Assembly: GCF_039528175.1 (NCBI RefSeq)
Contig: NZ_BAAALH010000001.1
Location: 682,001-746,000 of the forward strand
Length of the DNA stretch: 64,000 nt
Reading direction: 5' to 3'
From: Citricoccus alkalitolerans
GTDB lineage: Bacteria > Actinomycetota > Actinomycetes > Actinomycetales > Micrococcaceae
Part shown: in pieces, positions 26,372 to 35,169 of the stretch
Layout of the letters: every line of letters begins with the position of its first letter
How positions within the stretch are numbered: the stretch's first letter is position 1
The notes under the pieces: generated by a model
Databases searched by the model: none
Told to the model about the DNA's origin: nothing
Seen by the model: the letters and a program-made list of their open reading frames with translations, nothing else
Translations under genes and position numbers: made by a program

Positions 26372-26767
26372 GGGACAGGCTGGCGGACGGCCGCAGGGCG
26401 CCGTTTCTCGGTGCCGTGAGGAACGTCCGGGCTCCACAGGGCAGGATGGTGGGTAACGCCCACTCGGGGTAACCCGCAGGACAGTGCCACAGAAAATAGA
26501 CCGCCGGCCCGCTGGGTGCATGCATCAGGAGGGCCGGTCAGGGTGAAACGGTGGTGTAAGAGACCACCAGCGGTCCGGGTGACCGGATCGGCTCGGTAAA
26601 CCCCATCCGGAGCAAGGCCGAACAGGATGTGTTCGAGGGTTGCCCGCCCGAGCATCCGGGTTGGCCGCTCGAGCCCGCCGGCAACGGCGGGCCTAGATGG
26701 ATGGCCGTCGCTGGGAAGCGGGTGACCGCTCCCGGTACAGAACCCGGCGTACAAGCCAGCCTGTCCC
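26372..26767 (+). ncRNA. rnpB: RNase P RNA, bacterial class A
   Basis: Catalytic RNA that trims tRNA 5' leaders. Ends pair as helix P1 (GGGACAGGCTGGC at 26372 with GCCAGCCTGTCCC at 26755-26767). The universal core is seen in GAGGAACGTCCGGGCTCCAC, CAGGATGGTGGGTAACGCCC, GAAACGGTGGTGTAAGAGAC and the P4 partner ACAGAACCCGGCGTAC. About 396 nt, normal for high-GC actinobacteria. A TAGACT at 26358-26363 could be its -10 element. Confidence 0.96.
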
Positions 26768-26799
26768 TTCACGCTCCTCCACGAGAGACTGAGAACCGA

Positions 26800-26837
26800 C
26801 GAACCCCCGGTAGGCCAAGAAGCCTTCCGGGGGTTCG
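26800..26837. terminator. terminator between rnpB and the BCCT gene
   Basis: CGAACCCCCGG at 26800-26810 pairs with CCGGGGGTTCG at 26827-26837. It lies 33 nt after the rnpB end and 64 nt after the BCCT stop, and can act in both directions. Confidence 0.82.
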
Positions 26838-26900
26838 CGGTGCCTGGCACGAGCGGACTCGCGGCGGGTACCGATCGGGGACGGGATCCCCTCTTTGGAC

Positions 26901-28898
26901 CTACTGGTCGTCCTTCCGGCGCCCGCCGAACAGCCGGCGGGACTGGTCCCGGCGCCGGACGGCGTCCGGGTCAGTGGACGACGTGGGCTCCGGCGGGGCG
27001 TCCGGGTCGGCGGTCTGCGTGGCCGTGCCCCCGTCCCGGCGGCGGTCGAAGAGACCGGTCGTCCGGGAGATCCGGTAGTCGATGCGATGATCCACCTGTT
27101 CGCCGAAGGCGTCGTCGAAGTCCGCGGAGAGCCGGTCGCTGATCTGCTCGTACCGGAGTCGGCGTTCTCGGGCGTCGATCGCGTCCTGATCCTTCTTCAA
27201 CGCCTTGACGATGGCGAAGCACATGGCGATCAGGATCAGGCTGAAGGGCAGTGCCGTCGCAATGGACGCAGCCTGCAGGGCTCCCAGACCACCGGCCAGC
27301 AGCAGGCCGATGGCGAGCGCCCCCTCCAGCACGGCGAACAGCACGCGGGACCAGATCGGCGGGTTCGGGTGACCGCCGGAGGCCAGCATGTCCACCACCA
27401 GGGAACCGGAATCGGAGGAGGTGATGAAGAAGATGGCCACCACCAGGATGGCGATCACGGAGAGCACACTCCCGAGGGGAAGGTCGCCCAGCACGTCGAA
27501 CAGGGTTGCCTCCACACCGAACTCGGTAGCGTCTTCCGGCACCAGCGGGTCATCGGAGAAGAGCTGCCGCCACAGGCCGGTGCCTCCCATGATGGAGAAC
27601 CAGAGGAAGCCGAGCAGAGTCGGCACGAGCAGCACCCCGGAGATGAACTGGCGGACGGTGCGGCCTCGGGAGATGCGGGCGATGAACACGCCCACGAAGG
27701 GGGCCCAGGAGACCCACCAGCCCCAGTAGAAGATGGTCCAGCTCGCGCCCCAGCTCGCGCCCGCCTCGCCCGTGTAGGCGCCGACGTCGAAGGTCATGTT
27801 CATGACCTCCGCCAGGTAGACGCCGAAGGACTGGACCAGGTTCTGGAACAGGAAGAGCGTGGGGCCGAGCAGTAGTACGGAGATCACCAGGATGGCGGCC
27901 ATGGACAGGTTGATGTTGGACAGCCACTTGATGCCCCGGCCGAGGCCACTGACCACGGACAGGGTGGCCAGCAGGGTGATGACGATGATCAGGACGATCA
28001 GCAGGGTCATATCCGGTGTCTCGACGATGCCCATCGCCGCCATCCCGGACCCGATCTGCTGGACGCCGAGTCCGAGTGAGGTGGCGATGCCGAAGACGGT
28101 GCCGAAGATGGCGAGGATGTCGATGACATCGCCCATCCAGCCCTTCACCCGATTGCCCAGGATCGGTTCCAGGGCCCAGCGGATGGACACCGGACGCCCG
28201 CGGCGGTGGATGGCGTAGCCGACGGCGAGGCCGATCACGGCGTAGACGGCCCAGGGGTGCAGCCCCCAGTGCACGAACGTCTGGGCCATGCCGAGCATGG
28301 CCACGGAGTGTTCCCGTCCGGGGATGATCGAGGTGATGCCATCCGCTCCGGTCTCGGTGCCGGGCCAACCGGGCTTCGGCGTGGTGGTGGCATAGCCGAG
28401 TGGTTCACCGACGCCGTAGAAGACCAGACCGATACCCATGCCGGCGGCGAAGAGCATGGCGAACCAGGACAGCACGCTGAACTCAGGCTTCTCGTCGTCC
28501 TTGCCGAGGCGGATCTTGCCGAACTTGGAGAAGCAGATGGCCAGCGCCACGATGATGAACACGCCGATGGCCAGCATGTAGAACCAACCCAGGTTGGTGC
28601 TGATCCAGCCCTGAATGGCGGACAGTACCTCGCCGGTCGGAGTCGGGGCGAGAATAGCCACGATCGCCACGGCCGCGATGAGAATCAGCGAGGGCCAGAA
28701 GACTGCCGGCGCGATGGTCCCCGCACCCAGGCGGACGCCCTGACGCTTCAGCTTCTCGGTGATCTTCTGGTCGGAATCGTCCTCGTGGATCCGTGCTGAG
28801 GGAGGGACATGCTCTCGGCCGTACTCCGAGGTGGAGGCCGTGGGCGGCGTGGGCGGTTCCTCCGCTGCGATCGGGGGTTCGTGGTCCGAACTCGACAT
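26901..28898 (-). CDS. BCCT family transporter (glycine betaine/choline type)
   Basis: 665-residue inner-membrane secondary transporter with about 12 transmembrane helices, for betaine, choline, carnitine or related compounds. Na+-coupled BetP-like features are visible: GMGIGLVFYGVGEPL in TM3 and the aromatic segment FYWGWWVSWAPF in TM8. Long hydrophilic N-terminal (~60 residues, acidic) and C-terminal (~110 residues, Arg/Asp-rich) tails resemble the osmosensing tails of BetP. Start ATG 28898 with AGAGAGGT upstream; the longer open frame has no homology. Probable role in osmotic stress, inferred. Confidence 0.9.
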   Translation of the reverse strand: MSSSDHEPPIAAEEPPTPPTASTSEYGREHVPPSARIHEDDSDQKITEKLKRQGVRLGAGTIAPAVFWPSLILIAAVAIVAILAPTPTGEVLSAIQGWISTNLGWFYMLAIGVFIIVALAICFSKFGKIRLGKDDEKPEFSVLSWFAMLFAAGMGIGLVFYGVGEPLGYATTTPKPGWPGTETGADGITSIIPGREHSVAMLGMAQTFVHWGLHPWAVYAVIGLAVGYAIHRRGRPVSIRWALEPILGNRVKGWMGDVIDILAIFGTVFGIATSLGLGVQQIGSGMAAMGIVETPDMTLLIVLIIVITLLATLSVVSGLGRGIKWLSNINLSMAAILVISVLLLGPTLFLFQNLVQSFGVYLAEVMNMTFDVGAYTGEAGASWGASWTIFYWGWWVSWAPFVGVFIARISRGRTVRQFISGVLLVPTLLGFLWFSIMGGTGLWRQLFSDDPLVPEDATEFGVEATLFDVLGDLPLGSVLSVIAILVVAIFFITSSDSGSLVVDMLASGGHPNPPIWSRVLFAVLEGALAIGLLLAGGLGALQAASIATALPFSLILIAMCFAIVKALKKDQDAIDARERRLRYEQISDRLSADFDDAFGEQVDHRIDYRISRTTGLFDRRRDGGTATQTADPDAPPEPTSSTDPDAVRRRDQSRRLFGGRRKDDQ

Positions 28899-29257
28899 GA
28901 TTACCTCTCTTGGTCTGACGACGGATTCCGTCGCTGGTTTGGGGACGGTGTTCCGGATCGTCGGTTCCCAGCCACCATTCAGGAAGTCGGTGGACTGAGT
29001 CAAACAAGAAATCACAAGGCTGTCAGTACTTGACAGCCGCCCAGGGTGGCGGAGGGCACATCTCTTCGCGTGTCACCGGGCGTGCACTTCGACGGCGAAC
29101 GGCGCTGGAGTCATTAGACTGGACACCGCCGTGTGCCATCTGGATGCGGTATTGGCCGGGACGGGCCATGACCGTCCGCTCATCGGGTGCCCATCGGTGC
29201 CCGTCAGCGACAGCGCCGTCGCCGCCTGGAGGCAGGCGCACAAGGGAAGGACCTACC
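28899..29257. other. intergenic region between the BCCT gene and gapB
   Basis: 359 nt between divergently transcribed genes. It holds one clear dyad (29018-29038) and presumably both promoters. The forward frame is open into gapB, but the encoded residues are low in family similarity, so I treat it as non-coding. Confidence 0.6.
29018..29038. promoter_or_regulatory. perfect dyad, possible operator
   Basis: GGCTGTCA-GTACT-TGACAGCC, 8-bp arms with a 5-nt centre, 120 nt upstream of the BCCT start and 220 nt upstream of gapB. Symmetry and location fit a dimeric repressor or activator site. No such regulator is encoded next to it. Confidence 0.5.
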
Positions 29258-30712
29258 GTGGCAGAAGAGACCAACGGAACCGCGCATGACCAGCGCGCCG
29301 CCTGGAACAACCGGGAGGAGCTGGCCGAGAGGATGGTTCCGCTGATCGGCTCGTTGTACCGGGACAACAACGTGATCACGAGCATCTACGGCCGCCAGCT
29401 CGTCCACAAGGGCGTCATCGACATCATCAAGGCCCACCGCTACGCCCGTCAGATCGACGACGTCGAGCTTCCGGTGGAGGATACCTACCCCATGGTCGAG
29501 GCCCTGGCCGGGATGAACCTCGGTGCCGCATCCATCGACCTGGGCAAGCTGGCCGCGAAGTTCCGCACCGCCGGTGGCGGTCTGCAGAACTTCCTGGACA
29601 GGGAGTTGGCCGAGGTGGCCGGGCAGGGCGGGCAGGGCGTCAAGGCCCCCAAGGACGTCGTGCTCTACGGCTTCGGCCGCATCGGGCGCCTGCTGGCCCG
29701 CATCATCCTCTCCCACGAGGGCGGCGGCTCGTCATTGCGCCTGCGAGCCATCGTGGTTCGCAAGAACTCGGAGGACGACCTCGTCAAGCGTGCCTCGCTG
29801 CTGCGCCGGGACTCCATCCACGGGCCCTTCGAGGGCACCATCACCGTGGACGAGGAGAACAACACGATCACCGCCAACGGCACGGTCATCCAGGTCATCT
29901 ACTCGAACGACCCGGCCGCTGTCGACTACACCGCCCATGACATCCACGACGCGATCGTGGTGGACAACACCGGCCGCTGGCGGGACGAGGACGGGCTCGG
30001 CCAGCACCTGAAGGCCACGGGTGCCTCCAAGGTGCTGCTGACCGCCCCGGGCAAGGGTGACATCAAGAACATCGTCTTCGGTGTCAACACCGATGACATC
30101 ACCGCCGAGGACACCATCCTCTCGGCCGCCTCCTGCACCACCAACGGCATCACCCCGGTGCTGAAGGTCCTTCACGACGAGTACGGCATCGACTACGGCC
30201 ACGTGGAGACCGTGCACGCCTACACCAACGACCAGAACCTCACGGACAACTTCCACAAGGGCACCCGCCGCGGCCGCGCCGCCGGCCTGAACATGGTCAT
30301 CACCGAGACCGGTGCCGCCAAGGCCGTGGCCAAGGCCCTGCCCGCACTCAAGGGCAAGCTCTCCGGCAACGCCATCCGTGTCCCCACTCCGGATGTCTCG
30401 ATGGCCATCCTGAATCTGGCGCTCCAGAAGGAGACCACGGTGGAGGAGCTCAACCGGCGGCTCCGGGAGGAGTCCCTGACCGGCGAGCTGCGCAATCAGA
30501 TCGATTACATCAACTCCCCGGAGATCGTTTCGTCCGACTTCGTCGGCTCCAACCGCGCCGGCATCGTGGATGGCCTGGCCACCATCGTCAACGGAGGCAA
30601 GAACGCCGTGCTCTACGTCTGGTATGACAACGAGTTCGGCTACTCCTGTCAGGTGGTCCGCGTCATCGAGGAGATGGCCGGGGACGTGGTCCCGGCCTTC
30701 CCGAAGGCCTGA
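29258..30712 (+). CDS. gapB: glyceraldehyde-3-phosphate dehydrogenase, long GapB-type
   Basis: 484 residues, against ~335 for classical GAPDH. An N-terminal extension of about 125 residues (NREELAERMVPLIGSLYRDN, YGRQLVHKGVIDIIKAH) precedes the Rossmann domain (YGFGRIGRLLAR near 130). Catalytic Cys293 is in AASCTTNGITP. Corynebacterium glutamicum GapB has this architecture and is a gluconeogenic NADP-linked enzyme; the same role is inferred here. GTG 29258 follows GGGAAGGA. The alternative upstream start adds only unconserved sequence. Confidence 0.92.
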   Translation: MAEETNGTAHDQRAAWNNREELAERMVPLIGSLYRDNNVITSIYGRQLVHKGVIDIIKAHRYARQIDDVELPVEDTYPMVEALAGMNLGAASIDLGKLAAKFRTAGGGLQNFLDRELAEVAGQGGQGVKAPKDVVLYGFGRIGRLLARIILSHEGGGSSLRLRAIVVRKNSEDDLVKRASLLRRDSIHGPFEGTITVDEENNTITANGTVIQVIYSNDPAAVDYTAHDIHDAIVVDNTGRWRDEDGLGQHLKATGASKVLLTAPGKGDIKNIVFGVNTDDITAEDTILSAASCTTNGITPVLKVLHDEYGIDYGHVETVHAYTNDQNLTDNFHKGTRRGRAAGLNMVITETGAAKAVAKALPALKGKLSGNAIRVPTPDVSMAILNLALQKETTVEELNRRLREESLTGELRNQIDYINSPEIVSSDFVGSNRAGIVDGLATIVNGGKNAVLYVWYDNEFGYSCQVVRVIEEMAGDVVPAFPKA

Positions 30713-30724
30713 ACCGTTCCGGAC

Positions 30725-30763
30725 NNNNNNNNNNNNNNNNNNNNNNNNNNNNNNNNNNNNNNN
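30725..30763. other. run of 39 N between gapB and def
   Basis: Begins 12 nt after the gapB stop, between convergent genes. The right flank GGGCCGGCGTCGTA resembles the right arm of the gnd/cysE terminator, so a bidirectional terminator is probably hidden here. Confidence 0.9.
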
Positions 30764-30851
30764 GTGACCGGGCCGGCGTCGTATTCCCCGGTATCCCGCC
30801 TCACTGTCGGGGCAGAAACCACCGGTTGTCTCTGCCCGCACGGCGAGGTGG

Positions 30852-31469
30852 TCAGTGGTTCTCGTGCTGGTGATTCTCACGGTCGTCGGCGTGATCGTGG
30901 CCGAACGGGTCGGGGTCCACTCCGGGCAACCAGGTGTGGCCCGGCACCGTCCAGCCCTCACGGCGCAGAGACTTCTTCCAGCGGCGGGTCCACTTGCCGT
31001 TGAGACGGTTGATGTAGAGGTAACCGTCGAGGTGGTCGTACTCGTGCTGCATGACGCGGGCGAACCAGCCGGTCCCCTCGAAGTCGATGTCCTTGCCGTC
31101 CACGTCGAGGCCGGTCAGGCGCACGTGGTCGGAGCGCTTGAGCGGGAAGCTGTAGCCGGGCACGGACAGGCAGCCCTCGGCCTCCTCGTTCGGATCCGGA
31201 TCCTCCTGAGAGGTCTTTCCGATTCGGGTCAGCACCGGGTTGATGACGTGTCCGCGCGCCGGGGCGTCCCCGGAGTCCTCGAAGGTCCACGTGAAGACCC
31301 GCAGTCCCACGCCCACCTGAGGCGCTGCCAGTCCGACGCCGCGGGCGGCATCCTGGGTCTCGAACATGTCCGCCACCAGTGCCCGGATCTCGTCATCGAT
31401 CTGCGTGACCTCGGCTGCCCGGCGGTGGAGGACGGGTTCGCCGTGAATGGTGATCGGACGGATGGTCAT
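30852..31469 (-). CDS. def: peptide deformylase
   Basis: Metalloenzyme removing the formyl group from nascent proteins. The 205 residues hold all three motifs: GVGLAAPQVG, EGCLSVPG (metal Cys) and MQHEYDHLDG (two metal His and catalytic Glu). The C-terminus carries an extra His/Asp-rich tail (DPFGHDHADD, then NHQHENH) that may hold metal; its role is unknown. Single gene, convergent with gapB. Confidence 0.95.
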   Translation of the reverse strand: MTIRPITIHGEPVLHRRAAEVTQIDDEIRALVADMFETQDAARGVGLAAPQVGVGLRVFTWTFEDSGDAPARGHVINPVLTRIGKTSQEDPDPNEEAEGCLSVPGYSFPLKRSDHVRLTGLDVDGKDIDFEGTGWFARVMQHEYDHLDGYLYINRLNGKWTRRWKKSLRREGWTVPGHTWLPGVDPDPFGHDHADDRENHQHENH

Positions 31470-31539
31470 GGCGGGGGTTGCTCCTTCAGGTGCCGTGCGG
31501 GACAGCAGAGAGTCTAGTCTCCACGGCCGCCGGACCTGG

Positions 31540-32763
31540 CTAAGGCGTCAGGTAGGCGCACGCCGCCACCACGTGCGCCCGGGTGGCGATCTCCAGGGTG
31601 GGGTCGAGGGCCGGGGCGAAGAACGGCGAGTGGTTGGCCGGGATGGCCGAGGACACCGTGCCGGCCTCCACGGCGGCACGAAGAGTCTCCGGGGCCACGG
31701 AGCCCACGAACCAGTAGACGGAGGGGATGCCGAAGGCGTCGGGGATGCGACCGAAGTCCTCGGAGGCGGTGGCGGGGGCGGCTTCGAAGACTTGTCCGGG
31801 GGCGAAATGGTCGGAGAAGGCCTCGGTCACGGTGCGGTTCGCCCCGGCATCGTTAATGGTCACCGGGAACTGGTCGTAGTACTCGAACTCGGGCTCACGG
31901 GGCGCGCCGGCGGCGGTGCACTCGCCACGGACGATCCGCTCGATCGCGGTGATGACCTGTGCGCGCAGTGCGGCATCATAGGTCCGTAGGTTCAGCAGTA
32001 GCTCGGCGCGGTCGGGGATGATGTTGGACTTCGTGCCTGCGTTGGAGGCGCCCACCGTGACCACGGCGAACTGGTCAGGCTGGATCTCCCGGGACACGAC
32101 GGTCTGCAGTCGCAGCACGATCGAGGCTGCGAGCACCACGGGGTCCACGGAGGTGTGCGGCATCGAACCGTGGGCTCCGCGACCGTGCACGGTGACCCTC
32201 AGTGAATCGCCGGCGGACAGCACGGGGCCCGGCGCGGTGCCGATGGTGCCCGCCTCGGCGGGCATGACGTGTTGGGCCAACGCCACGTCGGGCCGGGGCA
32301 CCCGGGCCGTGAGGCCGTCGTCGAGCATCGCCTGGGCGCCGGCCGCGTTCTCCTCCGCCGGCTGGAACAGGCCGATATAGGTTCCGGACCACGCCTCCCG
32401 GTGCGTGGAGAGCAGCCGGACGGCACCCAGCAGGGCGACGAGGTGCATATCGTGGCCGCAGGCATGCATCACACCGTCCACCGTGGAGGCGTAGTTCAGG
32501 CCGGTGTCCTCGGTGACCGGGAGCGCGTCGATGTCCGCGCGGGCCAGGACTGTGGGTCCTGGTCCGTTCTCGAGGACGGTCACGACGCCGGTCCCGCCGA
32601 TGCGCAGGGTCTCCAGTCCCAGCCCGGCCAGCTCGGCCTCGATGCGCTCCGCTGTCCGGAGCTCCTGCAGGCTCAGCTCGGGGTGCCGGTGGAAGTGCCG
32701 GTAGAGGTCGCGTTGCCAGTCCAGCTGACGATCGATGGTGTCCAGGAGACCGGCGGCAGTCAT
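31540..32763 (-). CDS. M20 family amidohydrolase
   Basis: 407-residue zinc-dependent amidohydrolase of the hippurate hydrolase/IAA-amino-acid hydrolase kind. Metal-site blocks are MHACGHDMH, LFQPAEENAAGA (catalytic Glu) and the dimerisation-domain His in HGRGAHGSMPH. The physiological amide is unknown. ATG 32763 overlaps the stop of the MhuD-like gene by one base (TGATG), so the two are translationally coupled. A longer open frame upstream is the shadow of that gene. Confidence 0.88.
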   Translation of the reverse strand: MTAAGLLDTIDRQLDWQRDLYRHFHRHPELSLQELRTAERIEAELAGLGLETLRIGGTGVVTVLENGPGPTVLARADIDALPVTEDTGLNYASTVDGVMHACGHDMHLVALLGAVRLLSTHREAWSGTYIGLFQPAEENAAGAQAMLDDGLTARVPRPDVALAQHVMPAEAGTIGTAPGPVLSAGDSLRVTVHGRGAHGSMPHTSVDPVVLAASIVLRLQTVVSREIQPDQFAVVTVGASNAGTKSNIIPDRAELLLNLRTYDAALRAQVITAIERIVRGECTAAGAPREPEFEYYDQFPVTINDAGANRTVTEAFSDHFAPGQVFEAAPATASEDFGRIPDAFGIPSVYWFVGSVAPETLRAAVEAGTVSSAIPANHSPFFAPALDPTLEIATRAHVVAACAYLTP

Positions 32764-33077
32764 CAGAGGTCTACGACCTCGAACTCGAGCAGTTCCGCGC
32801 CGGTGGACACAGGCTTGCGCTGTTCGCCGTCCGGTGCACCAGCAGGTCCGCCATGGGCTGCCGCGGCCCCGTGGTCCCGCCAGTCCTGGAAATGAGCCTC
32901 GGTGGCCCACTGGGTGACCACGAAGTAGCGGTCCTCGCCGGCGGTGGGGCGCAGCAGTTGGAAGCCCTCGAACCCGGGGGAGTTGTCGACCGCGTGCTTG
33001 CGGGCGGCGAAGCGGGATTCGAGCTCGGAGCCGGATCCCTCGGGGACGCTGATGGCATTGATCTTCACGACGGACAT
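32763..33077 (-). CDS. mhuD: MhuD-type heme-degrading monooxygenase
   Basis: 104-residue ferredoxin-like-fold (ABM) protein. It keeps the residues that define M. tuberculosis MhuD (Rv3592): Asn7 in VVKINAI, Trp66 in FQDWRDHG and His75 (heme ligand) in AAAAHGG, at the same numbers, plus FQLLRPTAGEDRYFVVTQW. MhuD opens heme to mycobilin and frees iron without releasing CO. Here it heads a two-gene unit with an M20 amidohydrolase. AAAGGG precedes ATG 33077. Confidence 0.85.
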   Translation of the reverse strand: MSVVKINAISVPEGSGSELESRFAARKHAVDNSPGFEGFQLLRPTAGEDRYFVVTQWATEAHFQDWRDHGAAAAHGGPAGAPDGEQRKPVSTGAELLEFEVVDL

Positions 33078-33190
33078 GAACGGGCCCTTTCGACGGCGTT
33101 GGTCACGGTCATCCTAGGCGCACGGTTCCATCGGCATCCGGACCTGCCCAGGCATGACGATGAAGGGCGCGGAACTGTCGACCAGCGGCG

Positions 33191-34147
33191 TCAACGCAGT
33201 TGCGGCAGGACGTGCTCGCCGAAGGCCTCGATGAAGGGACGCTGCTCCTGGCCCACATGGTGCAGGTAGACGGCGTCGAATCCCAGGGCGGCGAGGTCGT
33301 GGATCCGCTGGGTCATCTCGCCCAGATCGGAGCCGACCATCACGGAGGAGCGAATTTGCTCCTCCGTGATGCCCTGGGCGCTGACCGCGTCATAGGTCTC
33401 CCGCCGCAGGTCCGTGTTGGCCGGAGGGGCGAAGACGTTGGAACGCCACTGCTCGTAGGCCAGGGCGTAGGCCTCCTGATCGGTGGGGGCCCAGGACAGA
33501 TGGATCTGCAGGATCCGGTGCTCGGCCCCACCCGCCTCACCCCATTGGTCCAGCATCTTCCGGAGCGTGTCCCGGTCCTGGTTGATGGTGGCCAGCCCGT
33601 CGGCCCACCGGGCTCCCCGCACGGCGGTCGGCACGGTGATCGCGGGGGCGATCAGCTGCGGCCTGGGGTCCGCGACCTCCCAGAGGGTGGCCTCGTGGAC
33701 CTGCACGAGGCCCTCATGGGAGACGGTCTCACCGGCCAGTAGCCGAGCGATGATGTCCGCGCACTCCTCGAGCCGTTGCTGGCGGACCTCCTTGCGGGGC
33801 CAGGCCTCGCCCGTGACGTGCTCATTGGCGTATTGACCCGTGCCCAGGGCCGTCCAGAACCGGCCGGGGAACATCTGGCCCAGGGTGGCCACGGCCTGGG
33901 CGACGATGACCGGGTGGTAGCGCTGTCCCGGTGCGGTCACGGTGCCGAAGGTCAGGTTCGTGGTGGCCAGCGCGGCGCCGAGCCAGGGCCAGGCCAGTCC
34001 CGAGTGCCCCTGACGTTCCGACCACGGCTCCAGGTGATCCGAGCACATGGCTGCGGTAAAGCCGGCCTGTTCGGCCAGCTGAACGTCCGCGAGGAGTTGC
34101 CGCGGAGAGATCTGCTCTTGCGAGGCATGGAACCCGTACACCGTCAT
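33191..34147 (-). CDS. LLM class (luciferase-like) flavin/F420 oxidoreductase, TIGR03885-like
   Basis: 318-residue TIM-barrel oxidoreductase of the bacterial luciferase-like superfamily. Characteristic blocks are YGFHASQEQISP, CSDHLEPWSERQGHSGL and TAPGQRYHPVIVAQAVATL. The pattern resembles the F420-linked G6PDH-like group but matches best the non-F420 TIGR03885 subgroup; substrate and cofactor are open. ATG 34147 is preferred over the longer frame, which adds only an Arg/Pro-rich stretch. Confidence 0.82.
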   Translation of the reverse strand: MTVYGFHASQEQISPRQLLADVQLAEQAGFTAAMCSDHLEPWSERQGHSGLAWPWLGAALATTNLTFGTVTAPGQRYHPVIVAQAVATLGQMFPGRFWTALGTGQYANEHVTGEAWPRKEVRQQRLEECADIIARLLAGETVSHEGLVQVHEATLWEVADPRPQLIAPAITVPTAVRGARWADGLATINQDRDTLRKMLDQWGEAGGAEHRILQIHLSWAPTDQEAYALAYEQWRSNVFAPPANTDLRRETYDAVSAQGITEEQIRSSVMVGSDLGEMTQRIHDLAALGFDAVYLHHVGQEQRPFIEAFGEHVLPQLR

Positions 34148-34240
34148 GGTTCGTTTGTAGCAGACCTCACAGGATCGTGCGGAAGGCCGGCACCAGCGGG
34201 CTGGGGGAGCGGGCCGCGCCAACGGCCGGGACGGGGGCGG

Positions 34241-34282
34241 NNNNNNNNNNNNNNNNNNNNNNNNNNNNNNNNNNNNNNNNNN
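34241..34282. other. run of 42 N
   Basis: Lies between the LLM oxidoreductase start and the 3' end of tRNA-His, both on the minus strand. A tRNA terminator is expected in this interval. Confidence 0.9.
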
Positions 34283-34307
34283 TCCGTAGAAGTCCGGGCC
34301 TCATCTC

Positions 34308-34384
34308 TGGGGTGAGTAACGGGGCTTGAACCCGCGACCTTCTGGACCACAACCAGACGCTCTACCAGCTGAGCTATACCCACC
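34308..34384 (-). tRNA. tRNA-His (anticodon GTG)
   Basis: Minus-strand cloverleaf: acceptor GTGGGTA/TACTCAC with the extra G-1 opposite C73 that marks tRNA-His, anticodon loop TTGTGGT (GTG), T loop TTCGAGC. The 3' CCA is encoded at 34308-34310. Confidence 0.96.
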
Positions 34385-34463
34385 ATGATGGTCCGCTGAA
34401 CGGACCTTGACAGCGCGTTCCATCATACATGGATTTCGCAGTGGGTCCGAATCGGCCCCGCGG

Positions 34464-35084
34464 TCAGGCCTCCGGCGCGGCCACAGAAGCCATGCCGGCG
34501 GCGATCCGCTGTGCGGTCTTCGAGTCGGGGCCGGGGGCCGGCACCATGACGGCCTCACGGTAGTAACGCAGCTCGTTGATGGAGTCGATGATGTCCCCGA
34601 GAGCGCGGTGTCCACCGGCCTTGGCCGGCGCCTGGAAGTAGGCCTTCTGGTACCAGCGTCGGGCCAGCTCCTTGAGGGTGGACACGTCCACGATCCGGTA
34701 GTGCAGGTGGTCGGTGATGGCCGGCAGGTCTCGGGTCAGGAAAAGCTTGTCCTGGCCCACCGAGTTCCCGGCCAGCACCGCCTTGCCCGGCTGCGGGCAG
34801 TGCTGGGTGATATATGCCATACAGGCCTCGGACGCCTCGGCGAGGGAGACGCCGTCGTCCAGCCGGTTCAGCAGCCCTGAGGTGATGTGCATGTCCCGCA
34901 CGAAGGGGACCATCTGGTCCAACGCCTCACGTGGGGGTTTGATGACCACGTCCACCCCCTCACCCAGGACGTTGAGCTCGGAGTCCGTCACCAGGACGGC
35001 GATCTCCACCAGTGCATCCTTGACGGGATCCAGCCCGGTCATCTCACAATCGATCCATACGAGGTTCTCTGCAGTAGCTGCCAC
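34464..35084 (-). CDS. orn: oligoribonuclease
   Basis: DEDDh 3'-5' exonuclease degrading dinucleotides, including pGpG from c-di-GMP turnover, to mononucleotides. The 206 residues show VWIDCEMTGLDP (Asp, Glu), GNSVGQDKLFL (Asp) and GGHRALGDI (His, Asp). GTG 35084 gives the family N-terminus (VAATAENLVWIDCEM); GTG 35093 is an alternative, and the GGGAGG between them is very close to the first. It is divergent from the mannosyltransferase operon. Confidence 0.94.
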   Translation of the reverse strand: MAATAENLVWIDCEMTGLDPVKDALVEIAVLVTDSELNVLGEGVDVVIKPPREALDQMVPFVRDMHITSGLLNRLDDGVSLAEASEACMAYITQHCPQPGKAVLAGNSVGQDKLFLTRDLPAITDHLHYRIVDVSTLKELARRWYQKAYFQAPAKAGGHRALGDIIDSINELRYYREAVMVPAPGPDSKTAQRIAAGMASVAAPEA

Positions 35085-35169
35085 GCCTCCCACAGTAGCC
35101 TGATGCCCAGTGGTACTTTGTGGAAGGCCTTGAGACGGCCCGCCAAGCCACGGAAGGAACCCGCCTGCG

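Noticed and set aside
26338..26850. Small reverse open frames over the rnpB region
   Set aside because: They overlap a clear RNase P RNA with complete conserved core.
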